Position numbers and translations under genes: made by a program. A DNA stretch of 25,673 bases from NCBI GenBank assembly GCA_040882265.1, contig JBBEBO010000096.1, positions 1 to 25,673 on the forward strand, given 5' to 3'. A model generated the notes under the pieces. The model worked only from the letters and a program-made list of their open reading frames with translations, had not been told where the DNA came from and did no database searches. Positions within the stretch are counted from its first letter, which is position 1, and each line of letters opens with the position of its first letter. Of this stretch, positions 1-7,000 are shown one piece after another. The DNA comes from Brumimicrobium sp040882265 (GTDB lineage: Bacteria > Bacteroidota > Bacteroidia > Flavobacteriales_D > Crocinitomicaceae).

Positions 1-359
1 ACAATACTATCACACCCATTGGCTGCAGTTAATGTTTCAGTTCCAGTCGGAGTTGCTTCATCGTAAGTATTACCGTTTACGTCAACAGTGTACCCATCGC
101 CTTGACAACCAGAATACGTTTCCGCTCCAGTTGAGTTTGGTTTGTAAGTCAAGTCAATTACAACTGTACTGTCAGAGCCATCAGCCGCTCCACCAGTAAT
201 AATTTCAGTCCCAGTAGGAGTTGCTTCATCGTAAGTTGTACCGTTTACATCAACAGAATAGCCATCACCTTCACATCCGTCATAGGTTTCGCTACCATTT
301 TGAGCAATAGAAAATATGCTCAAAAACAATAAATTAATTAATAGTAAACTTTTTTTCAT
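1..359 (-). CDS. Repeat-containing secreted protein, N-terminal fragment (runs off left edge)
   Basis: Reading leftward from the ATG at 359, an open frame runs to the window edge without a stop (119 codons plus 2 nt). It begins MKKSLLLINLLFLSIFSIAQ, a typical Sec signal peptide ending near the IAQ that many Bacteroidota exported proteins show. The mature part holds two copies of a 56-residue unit with the pattern ETY-GC-GDGY-VDVNG-TYDEATPTGTE; at DNA level the copies lie 168 bp apart (for example 52-60 and 220-228). Such repeats occur in large cell-surface or type IX-secreted proteins of Flavobacteriales, where the C-terminal sorting domain would lie beyond this window. The cysteine in each unit could form disulfides outside the cell. 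Function unknown; adhesion is only a guess. The reading frame, signal peptide and repeats are direct observations. Confidence 0.85.
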   Translation of the reverse strand, partial: MKKSLLLINLLFLSIFSIAQNGSETYDGCEGDGYSVDVNGTTYDEATPTGTEIITGGAADGSDSTVVIDLTYKPNSTGAETYSGCQGDGYTVDVNGNTYDEATPTGTETLTAANGCDSI

Positions 360-505
360 AATTTAATTTTTTAAATTTTTTTAAAACTTTTTTATCTTGA
401 AATCACATTGGATGACAGGTGGTTGTGCAACTTTTTTGAAAATTTAGACAATTTAGAAAGGCACAAAACATTTGACATTAAAAGTGATTCTTTATTAATT
501 CGGCA

Positions 506-537
506 CAAATATAGTGTTTTCAATTTGAATCTCACAA
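506..537 (-). promoter_or_regulatory. Candidate promoter for the repeat protein (Bacteroidota -33/-7 type)
   Basis: On the minus strand TATATTTG (513 down to 506) matches the TAnnTTTG -7 consensus. A TTG at 537-535 sits 21 nt upstream, in the usual -33 position. Transcription would start near 499, giving a 5' leader of roughly 140 nt before the ATG at 359. The match is by eye; AT-rich sequence makes chance matches fairly likely. Confidence 0.45.
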
Positions 538-706
538 AATTAACTTCAATCAATACATACCAGCAAAGTCTTTTTTATCTCTGGCGCGACTTTTTGCACC
601 AAAAATCATGACATTCCAATACAGTGAATAAATCGGGTTAAGTATTCTACTTAGTTTAGGACGCTAAAACTGAATTATCTATTTTTACGGAAAATTTTTT
701 AGTCAG

Positions 707-714
707 TATGTTTG
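707..714 (+). promoter_or_regulatory. Candidate -7 box for the DUF368-aroE operon
   Basis: TATGTTTG fits TAnnTTTG exactly and lies about 75 nt upstream of the ATG at 790. No TTG is found 19-21 nt further upstream, so the call rests on one element only. Confidence 0.35.
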
Positions 715-789
715 AGTTGTTTTTAAAAATAAACTGCTTTTGTATAGGACAGAGTGAAATAAATTATAGTTAATATAGAATTTTGATAG

Positions 790-1740
790 ATGAAAAACAG
801 AACATTACTTCAATCAGTTGGAATAACATTAAGGGGGATGGCTATGGGAGCAGCAGATGTAATCCCTGGTGTTTCAGGAGGAACAATTGCTTTTATTACG
901 GGGATTTATGAAGAATTGATTGATAGTCTTAGTAATATTAACTTGAAGGCTCTAAAAAAGTTAAAGTCTGAAGGAGTGAAAAGTTTTTGGAACCATATAA
1001 ACGGAAACTTCTTTTTGGCTTTGTTTTTAGGGATCTTAATTAGCGTTTTTTCTTTAGCTAAATTGGTGACTTATTTATTGGAGACAAGTCCCGTTTTAAT
1101 TTGGTCATTCTTTTTTGGTTTGGTACTAGCCAGTGCTTTGCTCATAATGAAAACAATCAGAAAATGGAGTATAGTAACTGTATTTGCTTTGATTTTAGGG
1201 ACTATAATTGCTGGTTTTATTTCTTCAATAGAAGTTACAGCTAGTGGTGGTGATTCTTGGTATATCATGTTGAGTGGGGCTATTGCAATTTGTGCAATGA
1301 TACTACCAGGCATTAGTGGCGCATTTATTCTAGTTCTTTTAGGCGCTTACGATATTGTAATAACTGGAATAAAAGATTTTGACTTTAAGGTGATTACTTT
1401 ATTTGGAATTGGCTGTATCATTGGTTTGTTGTCTTTTAGTAAACTGTTGAAGTATTTGTTTAATCATTTTAAAAACTTTGTGCTAGCACTCCTTTCAGGT
1501 TTTTTATTTGGCTCTTTGTTGAAGATTTGGCCATGGAAAAATAAAACAGGGGAAGAGCCTATTGTTGTTCACTCTGACGGTAAAGAAGATTGGATGATGA
1601 CAAATGTATTGCCAGAAAGCTATGTTGGAGACAGTCAGCTTATTGGAGCAATTCTATTGGCAATCGTTGGATTAGCTGTAGTTTTGGTTTTAGGACTTGT
1701 TGGACCCAAGGAATTAAAAAATGATTACAATGAAAAATGA
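790..1740 (+). CDS. DUF368 membrane protein, probable undecaprenyl-phosphate translocase (PopT family)
   Basis: This 316-residue polytopic inner-membrane protein shows the DUF368 hallmark near residues 17-45 (GMAMGAADVIPGVSGG followed by TIAFITGIYEELI) and an internal echo near residues 170-190 (MILPGISGAFILVLLGAYD), the inverted-repeat arrangement of the family. Several hydrophobic segments fill the space between. DUF368 proteins have been shown in other bacteria to recycle undecaprenyl phosphate, the carrier lipid of peptidoglycan and polysaccharide assembly, across the cytoplasmic membrane; assigning that role here is inference from family. The ATG at 790 gives a normal family start. The end overlaps aroE by 20 nt, indicating co-transcription. 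A hydrophilic insertion around residues 250-275 (GEEPIVVHSDGKEDW) precedes the last membrane segment. Confidence 0.9.
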   Translation: MKNRTLLQSVGITLRGMAMGAADVIPGVSGGTIAFITGIYEELIDSLSNINLKALKKLKSEGVKSFWNHINGNFFLALFLGILISVFSLAKLVTYLLETSPVLIWSFFFGLVLASALLIMKTIRKWSIVTVFALILGTIIAGFISSIEVTASGGDSWYIMLSGAIAICAMILPGISGAFILVLLGAYDIVITGIKDFDFKVITLFGIGCIIGLLSFSKLLKYLFNHFKNFVLALLSGFLFGSLLKIWPWKNKTGEEPIVVHSDGKEDWMMTNVLPESYVGDSQLIGAILLAIVGLAVVLVLGLVGPKELKNDYNEK

Positions 1741-2473
1741 TGCAACACATTATGGTTTGATCGGTAAATCTTTGCAACATTCATTTTCAAAAAAATTCTT
1801 TGATGAAAAATTTAAAAATGAATGTATTGCCGCTATATATCATAATTTTGAGTTGTCCTCTCTCAAAGAATTTCCAGGTTTTTTAAAAAAACACCCTGAA
1901 ATTAAAGGTTTAAATGTGACGATACCTTACAAGACTGAAATTATTCCATATTTAGATGGTCTTAGCGAAACAGCTAAAGAAATAGGAGCAGTAAATGTGA
2001 TTGAATTCTCTAACAATAAATTAATTGGACACAATACAGATGCTTTTGGTTTTCAGCAAGCGATTAAACCTTTTTTGAGAAATATACACGAACGTGCATT
2101 GATTTTAGGTACTGGAGGAGCTTCTAAGGCAGTTGCTTATGTTTTAAATAATTTAGGGATAGATGTTGCTTACCTCTCTAGAGATCCTCAAGGGGGAAAT
2201 GCATTTTCGTATGACGAGGCAAATGAATATATGGTGAAAGCGTTTAAATTAGTGATTAATTGCACACCGCTCGGAACTTTTCCTAATGTTGATGAACTAC
2301 CGAACTACCCTGTTGAACTTGTTGGTGAAGATCATTTTGTGATCGATTTAATTTATAACCCTAACCAAACTCTTCTATTAAAACTAGCTGCTGACAAAAA
2401 AGCGGACACTATGAATGGTTTGTCTATGTTGAAACATCAAGCAATAAAAGCTTGGGAAATATGGAATTCATAA
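1721..2473 (+). CDS. aroE: Shikimate dehydrogenase (NADP+)
   Basis: AroE reduces 3-dehydroshikimate to shikimate in the cytosolic route to chorismate and aromatic amino acids. At 250 residues it has the compact length usual in Bacteroidota. Visible motifs are the substrate-binding LIGKSLQHSFS near the N terminus, GLNVTIPYKTEI carrying the catalytic lysine, AVNVI, GHNTDAFGF with the paired Asn/Asp, the nucleotide-binding LGTGGASKAV, NCTPLGTFP, and the closing NGLSMLKHQA. The start at 1721 overlaps the upstream gene by 20 nt; an in-frame ATG at 1730 (three codons later) is equally possible. All key motifs are intact, so I expect an active enzyme. Translational coupling with the DUF368 gene is likely. 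Confidence 0.95.
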   Translation: MITMKNDATHYGLIGKSLQHSFSKKFFDEKFKNECIAAIYHNFELSSLKEFPGFLKKHPEIKGLNVTIPYKTEIIPYLDGLSETAKEIGAVNVIEFSNNKLIGHNTDAFGFQQAIKPFLRNIHERALILGTGGASKAVAYVLNNLGIDVAYLSRDPQGGNAFSYDEANEYMVKAFKLVINCTPLGTFPNVDELPNYPVELVGEDHFVIDLIYNPNQTLLLKLAADKKADTMNGLSMLKHQAIKAWEIWNS

Positions 2474-2499
2474 GCTATTTTTGTCAAAATATCTGAATT

Positions 2500-3132
2500 G
2501 TGGACATCCTAAAATCATACATTAATGAAGGGGAGCATCAGACACAGGACTTCAAATTCCGAGTTGATGATGCCCAAAAAATAGCTCGTACACTTGCTGC
2601 ATTTGCAAATACAAGTGGTGGGAGATTACTGATTGGTGTAAAAGATAATGGGAAAGTTGTGGGTGTAAATCCAGAAGAGGAATTTCATGTAATTCAAGGA
2701 GCTGCAAGTGTGTTTTGTAAACCTGAAGTTGATATTTTAACAAAAATCCACCAACATGATCATAAATTAGTATTAGAGGTTAATGTGCTTGAAAGCGAAA
2801 AAAAACCTGTAAGAGCAAAAGACGATGAAGGGAATTGGAAAACTTATGTTAGACGTGAGGATCATACTTTACTTGCCAATAAAATTCTAATTGGTGTTTG
2901 GAAATTACAAAAAAAAGAAACCTCCAGACCTCAAAAATTTGATGAAGACGAACAGCTTTTACTCAATACAATTAAAAATGCAGAAAAAATAACGCTCAGT
3001 AAACTCTATAGATACACAAAACTCAAAAAGTCATTAGTTGATAGGCTGTTAATTCTTTTTATTACTTGGGACCTGATTACAATGACCATTTCAGAAGAAG
3101 GGACGTTTTATAGTTTAAAAGTAAAAGATTAA
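2500..3132 (+). CDS. AlbA_2/Schlafen-type putative DNA-binding protein
   Basis: The 210-residue product has an N-terminal AlbA_2 (Schlafen-like) domain, about residues 7-125: it starts with EGEHQTQDFKFRVDDAQKIARTLAAFANT, then GGRLLIGVKDNGKVVGVNPEE, and ends with the KTYVRREDHT strand. The remaining 75 residues look like a small helical, possibly winged-helix, domain. In other proteins AlbA_2 occurs in transcription regulators and in Schlafen nucleases; which applies here is unknown. The start is GTG at 2500; no in-frame ATG lies near, and homology begins at once. It follows aroE by 26 nt on the same strand and so may share its transcript. It ends 3 nt before the convergent bioF end, leaving no room for an intrinsic terminator between them. 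Confidence 0.8.
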   Translation: MDILKSYINEGEHQTQDFKFRVDDAQKIARTLAAFANTSGGRLLIGVKDNGKVVGVNPEEEFHVIQGAASVFCKPEVDILTKIHQHDHKLVLEVNVLESEKKPVRAKDDEGNWKTYVRREDHTLLANKILIGVWKLQKKETSRPQKFDEDEQLLLNTIKNAEKITLSKLYRYTKLKKSLVDRLLILFITWDLITMTISEEGTFYSLKVKD

Positions 3133-3135
3133 AAA

Positions 3136-4224
3136 CTACCCTAAAATCAATTCCAACAAGCGATTAATCTCAGTTTTTGTATTGTGGGCATGAAGTGAGA
3201 TCCTCAATCTTTCATTCCCTTTTGGAACGGTGGGTGAATATATTGCTTTTACTCCAAATTTTTCCTTGTGCAATTTACTTTCAATTTCTTTTAAATGCGA
3301 AGGAGATGAAAATTGAATCGTTTTAATTGGACTGGTTTGATCTGCACTTATGTTTAAAGCATTGAAAGTTACGTTGAAATATTTTACGATATCTTGTAAT
3401 TGTTCTTGCTTAGATTGAAAATCCTTTCTTTCTAATTGATTGGAAATGTGTTTAACAATTACTTTTGGAAGAGCAGTTGTATATATAAATGACCGCGCAA
3501 AATTTATTAAATAATCAATAACAATTTTGTCTGCAACCACACAAGCACCATGTGCGCCAAACGCTTTACCAAAAGTGAAAATTCGTAGAAAAACATTGTC
3601 GAGATTGTAAGTAGAACAAAGTCCTGAGCCATTTTGACCATATACACCTCCACTATGTGCTTCATCAATGATCAAGTTGGCATTAAAACCTTTACAGCAT
3701 TTTGAAATTTCTTCTATTGGAGCTAGATCTCCTTCCATAGAGTACAACCCTTCAATCACTACAAAAACATTAGCGTATTTATTGTTTTCCAATTTTTTTG
3801 TTAAATCAGAAACGTCATTGTGTTTAAATTTAAAAGCTTTAGCCAAAGATAATCGTATACCATCTTTGATACTTGCGTGTGAAAATTCATCGTATAATAT
3901 TAGGTCATCTTTTTGAGGGATTGAAGAAAGTACTCCTAGATTTGCTGAATATCCAGTGTTGAAAAGGAGTGATGAGGCTGAATTAAAAAGAGTGGCGCAT
4001 TTCTCTTCAAGTGCAGTGTGAAATGGAGTATTGCCAGCAATTAAGCGAGCGCTTCCAATATAATCATACGAAGTCTCAAGTTTTTTTGAACCTCTACCTA
4101 AACCTAAATAATCGTTGCTAAAAAAATCTGTAAATCCTTCGTAGTTATTTAATTTACGAAGATTTCCATTAGATTTTCGCTGCTCTAACTTTGAAGCTAA
4201 CTGTTGATGTAATTCTTTTGTCAT
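3136..4224 (-). CDS. bioF: 8-amino-7-oxononanoate synthase (PLP-dependent)
   Basis: BioF condenses pimeloyl-ACP/CoA with L-alanine, the first step of biotin ring assembly. The 362-residue sequence shows the alpha-oxoamine synthase fold: NDYLGLG near residue 37, DEFSHAS with the PLP-stacking His116, VIEGLYSMEGD, DEAHSGGVYG with Asp187 and His190, and TFGKAFGAHGA with the PLP-linking Lys220. It is about 20 residues shorter than the E. coli enzyme, mainly at the N terminus. The related 2-amino-3-ketobutyrate CoA ligase is the main alternative, but the neighbouring bioB favours BioF. It lies 87 nt downstream of bioB on the same strand, probably in one operon. bioA, bioD and the pimelate genes are not in this window. 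Confidence 0.88.
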   Translation of the reverse strand: MTKELHQQLASKLEQRKSNGNLRKLNNYEGFTDFFSNDYLGLGRGSKKLETSYDYIGSARLIAGNTPFHTALEEKCATLFNSASSLLFNTGYSANLGVLSSIPQKDDLILYDEFSHASIKDGIRLSLAKAFKFKHNDVSDLTKKLENNKYANVFVVIEGLYSMEGDLAPIEEISKCCKGFNANLIIDEAHSGGVYGQNGSGLCSTYNLDNVFLRIFTFGKAFGAHGACVVADKIVIDYLINFARSFIYTTALPKVIVKHISNQLERKDFQSKQEQLQDIVKYFNVTFNALNISADQTSPIKTIQFSSPSHLKEIESKLHKEKFGVKAIYSPTVPKGNERLRISLHAHNTKTEINRLLELILG

Positions 4225-4311
4225 TAATGAATTACTTATTTAGTATTTAAACACTTTAAACTTGAAAGCGAAACAATAAAGTATGATTAAATAATTCTCA
4301 GGAATTTCTAA

Positions 4312-5403
4312 TTACTTAGCAGAAACTACTTTTCTCGGTGTGAATCCTTCTTTTCTCGCTTCAGCCAATTCTTTTTCACGCGCTTCCGCTTTTTTCTTTT
4401 TTTCCTCGATTATTTCATCTGCTTTACTTTCTGGTCTTTTGCCGTCTTGGAAAGGAGCCTTTGGTTTTAAACCTAAAATTTCGAATAACTCTTTGTCCTC
4501 ATTAAATTCAGGATTTGGGGTAGTTAATAACATATCCCCAGCAAATATAGAACTAGCACCAGCCATAAAACAAAGCGCTTGTCCTTCTTTAGACATTGAA
4601 GTTCTACCCGCAGACAAACGTACAATTGATTCAGGAAATACTATTCGAGTTGTTGCTACCATGCGAATCATTTCCCAAATTTCTACAGGTTTTTGTTCTG
4701 CCATTGGAGTTCCTTCTACAGGAACTAAAGCGTTAATTGGAATAGATTCAGGAGGCGTGTCCATTTTAATATAAGACATCAATAATCCCATTCTGTCTTC
4801 GACTGTTTCGCCCATTCCGATAATTCCACCAGAACAAACTGAAATACCAGCATTCTTAGCATTGTCGATTGTTGAGAGGCGATCTTGATATTCGCGTGTT
4901 GAAATTATATCATCGTAGTAATCTTCACTTGTATCTAAGTTGTGATTGTAAGCATAAAGTCCAGCATTTTTAAGTCTTTTAGCTTGTTCGTCAGACATCA
5001 TTCCTAGTGTACAACACACCTCCATGTCTAGACCGTTTACAGCTTGAACCATTTGAATTACATTGTCAAAATCACGATTATCCCGTATATTTCTCCAAGC
5101 AGCTCCCATGCAAAGTCGTGAAGAACCATTTGCTTTGGCGTTTTTAGCCTGTTCGATTACTGACTCAACAGACATCAACTTTTGTGCATTTACATCTGTA
5201 TGGTATCGAGCAGCTTGTGGACAATACCCACAATCTTCAGGACAACCTCCAGTTTTGATACTCAGAAGTGATGACATTTGTACTTCTAGCGGGTTATGAT
5301 GCTCTCTATGTACCGTAGCAGCTTTGTAAACAAGCTCCATTAAAGGAGTATTGTAGAGTTCAACTAAGTCTTCTTTGGTTTTATATACTGGATTTACTTT
5401 CAT
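4312..5403 (-). CDS. bioB: Biotin synthase (radical SAM)
   Basis: BioB inserts sulfur into dethiobiotin using a [4Fe-4S] radical-SAM cluster and an auxiliary [2Fe-2S] cluster. Counting from the ATG at 5403 (363 residues), the cluster motif CPEDCGYC puts cysteines at 54, 58 and 61. Further family motifs are CMGAAWR, CCTLGM, YNHNLDTS, CSGGIIGMGE, PINALVPVEGTP and RLSAGR. A lysine/glutamate-rich tail of about 40 residues follows the barrel. The frame stays open to a TTG at 5424, but that TTG is the end of a TATATTTG promoter box, so ATG 5403 (MKVNPVYKTKEDL) is the better start. bioF follows downstream. The predicted 5' leader is only about 10-15 nt. Confidence 0.95.
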   Translation of the reverse strand: MKVNPVYKTKEDLVELYNTPLMELVYKAATVHREHHNPLEVQMSSLLSIKTGGCPEDCGYCPQAARYHTDVNAQKLMSVESVIEQAKNAKANGSSRLCMGAAWRNIRDNRDFDNVIQMVQAVNGLDMEVCCTLGMMSDEQAKRLKNAGLYAYNHNLDTSEDYYDDIISTREYQDRLSTIDNAKNAGISVCSGGIIGMGETVEDRMGLLMSYIKMDTPPESIPINALVPVEGTPMAEQKPVEIWEMIRMVATTRIVFPESIVRLSAGRTSMSKEGQALCFMAGASSIFAGDMLLTTPNPEFNEDKELFEILGLKPKAPFQDGKRPESKADEIIEEKKKKAEAREKELAEARKEGFTPRKVVSAK

Positions 5404-5421
5404 CGAAATAATTTTATAAGA

Positions 5422-5429
5422 CAAATATA
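5422..5429 (-). promoter_or_regulatory. -7 promoter box of the bioBF operon
   Basis: TATATTTG on the minus strand fits TAnnTTTG exactly and ends 18 nt before the bioB ATG at 5403. No clear TTG lies at the -33 position. Its place inside the open frame upstream of bioB argues against the longer TTG-initiated reading. Confidence 0.55.
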
Positions 5430-5585
5430 ATTAGCTGAGTGAAACATCTGAGAGAATTTCCTGAAAAGTTATTAAAAAAGGTTTTTTAGTGACATCATCT
5501 ATCCGCACTTTGACTTGTGAAGTAAAACTTATGTGGTTTTTAATATTGAACGAATAGTTTGTGATGAATAATACGGGTTAAACAC

Positions 5586-6080
5586 TTAATAAGCCTCGAA
5601 TAACTCCTTCACTTTATTCAAATCAGTCAAATTATTGATTTTATAAAAGTAATTCAGTTGCCACTTTTGAGTTCGCACAGCTTGTTTACTTTTTACTTCA
5701 TCCCAACACGGATAAACACGAAATGCTCTTTTTCCTTCTTTCTTGTGAGTTGAGATGACTCCTTTTTTAATCAGTACAGATTTTGGAAAAACAAATTGTC
5801 CAAATTCGTTTTTATTTCGCACGTTTACCACATAAAAATCTATTCGATCAGATTCGTTAAAAGGTTCAATTATTCCGTCTTTATTTCGCTTCCAAAATGT
5901 TACAAATTGACCGTCTTTTTTTGGTGTGATTTTCGCATTTCTACTTAAAGTATTTCTTCCGTTTAATTTGAACTTGCAAGCATAATATTCTTTGCTTTCT
6001 CGTTCTATCTCAAAATCTGAAATGTCAATTTTTATATTATCGTATATGTTGGTCTTGACTTGGTTTAAATTCTTGTCCAT
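5586..6080 (-). CDS. MepB family protein
   Basis: The 164-residue product matches the MepB-like family: AKITPKKDGQFVTFWKRNKDG, then IDFYVVNVRNKNEFGQFVFPKSVL, GVIST, GKRAFRVYPCWDEV and KQAVRTQKWQ. No signal peptide or membrane segment is visible, so it is probably cytosolic. The family is named after a gene of the Staphylococcus aureus mepRAB locus; its biochemical role is unknown, and neither the MepA efflux pump nor the MepR regulator is next to it here. The ATG at 6080 gives a full-length family member. It stands alone between bioB and the outer-membrane protein gene, with about 90-180 bp on either side. Confidence 0.85.
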   Translation of the reverse strand: MDKNLNQVKTNIYDNIKIDISDFEIERESKEYYACKFKLNGRNTLSRNAKITPKKDGQFVTFWKRNKDGIIEPFNESDRIDFYVVNVRNKNEFGQFVFPKSVLIKKGVISTHKKEGKRAFRVYPCWDEVKSKQAVRTQKWQLNYFYKINNLTDLNKVKELFEAY

Positions 6081-6116
6081 CTATTTTTATCTAAAAAGTA
6101 ACTTTTTATTTTGAAT

Positions 6117-6134
6117 GATTAATTTGCATTAATC
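6117..6134 (-). repeat. AT-rich inverted repeat between the outer-membrane and mepB-like genes
   Basis: GATTAAT (6117-6123) and ATTAATC (6128-6134) form a perfect 7-bp stem with loop TTGC. The arms can be extended (ATTTTG on the left, CAAAAT on the right) if four bases bulge on the left. It lies 37 nt upstream of the mepB-like ATG and 40 nt past the end of the upstream gene, so it could be a weak terminator or an operator. There is no T-run after it. Confidence 0.3.
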
Positions 6135-6173
6135 AAAATGAGTCTCATCAATCATTTATAACCAACCAGGAAT

Positions 6174-6905
6174 CTAAAGGTAAACTTGGAATCCAAAATG
6201 AAAGCCGAGAGCATATGGCTTACGAACATAAGCGCCTTGATCATCATAGTTATTGGTGAGTTGTTTTCTTCCTTCGAGCATTGCGAAAACTCCGTAGTTA
6301 GGGTTAAATTTAATTCTGGTGCCAACAGTTGCCATAGCGTCAATGACAAAAAAATTAAAACCATCTTTTTCAATGATTTTCTCTTCTTTTTCCTGACCGT
6401 TAACATCTAAAGTTGTGACGTCTCTTCTTAATGAGATAAATGCTTTTGGCATAACACCAATTCCACCGTAAAATGATACGTCTTTGCCAAATGTATACGC
6501 TAGTCTTATTGGAAATGAAATGTGTTGATAGGTGTTTTCGTAATTATGTAATGTATCCGTGTCACTAAATGAATAAACTTCTTTATTTCTAGAGAATCCA
6601 ACACCAAGTTCCATGAGAAAATTTTCATTGAGTTGATTTCTAATACCAGCAGCAAAAGAGGTGACCCAGTCGCCTTCTTCTTTTTCTCTTTCACCTAATT
6701 CTTTGCCAAATAATGTTTCGCTTTTTGTAAGTGTGCGATCAGTATACGCTGGTGAAACCCCAAAGTAGATTTCTAATCCAGTTTTAGGCTTGATTTCTTT
6801 TTTCTCTTCGTTTTTAGTTTCTTTTTTATCAGGCTCATTCGTGAGTACTTGTCCAATAACATTGCTCATAGAAGAAAGCAAAATGATAACGTATAAAAAT
6901 CTCAT
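6174..6905 (-). CDS. Outer-membrane beta-barrel protein (porin-like family)
   Basis: The 243-residue protein begins with a clear signal peptide (MRFLYVIILLSSMSNVIGQ). A short lysine/glutamate-rich linker follows (about residues 24-42), then alternating amphipathic strands with turns: LEIYFGVSPAYTDR, WVTSFAAGIRNQLN, FLMELGVGFSRNKEV, HISFPIRLAYTFG, VSFYGGIGVMPKAFIS, and the closing FHFGFQVYL. This is the small 8-strand barrel type common in Bacteroidota. The charged linker would sit in the periplasm. Function unknown; a structural or adhesion role is possible. It is divergent from the AsmA-like gene at 7001, with 95 bp between the two starts. A possible -7 box TATTTTTG lies at 6941-6934 on the minus strand, without a convincing -33 element. 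Confidence 0.85.
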   Translation of the reverse strand: MRFLYVIILLSSMSNVIGQVLTNEPDKKETKNEEKKEIKPKTGLEIYFGVSPAYTDRTLTKSETLFGKELGEREKEEGDWVTSFAAGIRNQLNENFLMELGVGFSRNKEVYSFSDTDTLHNYENTYQHISFPIRLAYTFGKDVSFYGGIGVMPKAFISLRRDVTTLDVNGQEKEEKIIEKDGFNFFVIDAMATVGTRIKFNPNYGVFAMLEGRKQLTNNYDDQGAYVRKPYALGFHFGFQVYL

Positions 6906-7000
6906 CTTTTTTGTGTTAAATTCAAACTGAATTCAAAAATATAAACTATATTTAGCTATATTAAGGAAAATGTAAACATTAATCATACAAATTTAAATAT

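Larger units (their letters stand above)
360..789. other. Intergenic region, 430 bp, divergent genes on both sides
   Basis: No convincing gene is seen. A 67-codon plus-strand frame at 408-611 has no recognisable domain and overlaps the leftward promoter, so I treat it as chance. The stretch holds the leftward promoter candidate (506-537), a possible rightward -7 box TATGTTTG at 707-714 for the gene at 790 (no good -33 TTG), and a small imperfect hairpin at 653-671 (AGTTTAG / CTAAAACT with loop GACG and one bulged base). Confidence 0.6.

Noticed and set aside
408..611. 67-codon plus-strand open frame in the leftmost intergenic region
   Set aside because: No domain or signal peptide, and it runs across the leftward promoter of the repeat protein; it looks like a chance frame in AT-rich DNA.
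4340..4774. 144-codon frame antisense to bioB
   Set aside because: It is the shadow of the bioB coding sequence on the other strand; bioB motifs are complete and this frame has no recognisable domain.
5473..5488. TAAAAAAGGTTTTTTA palindrome upstream of bioB
   Set aside because: Pure A/T arms with a 2-base centre; too small a loop and too low in information to call a terminator or operator.
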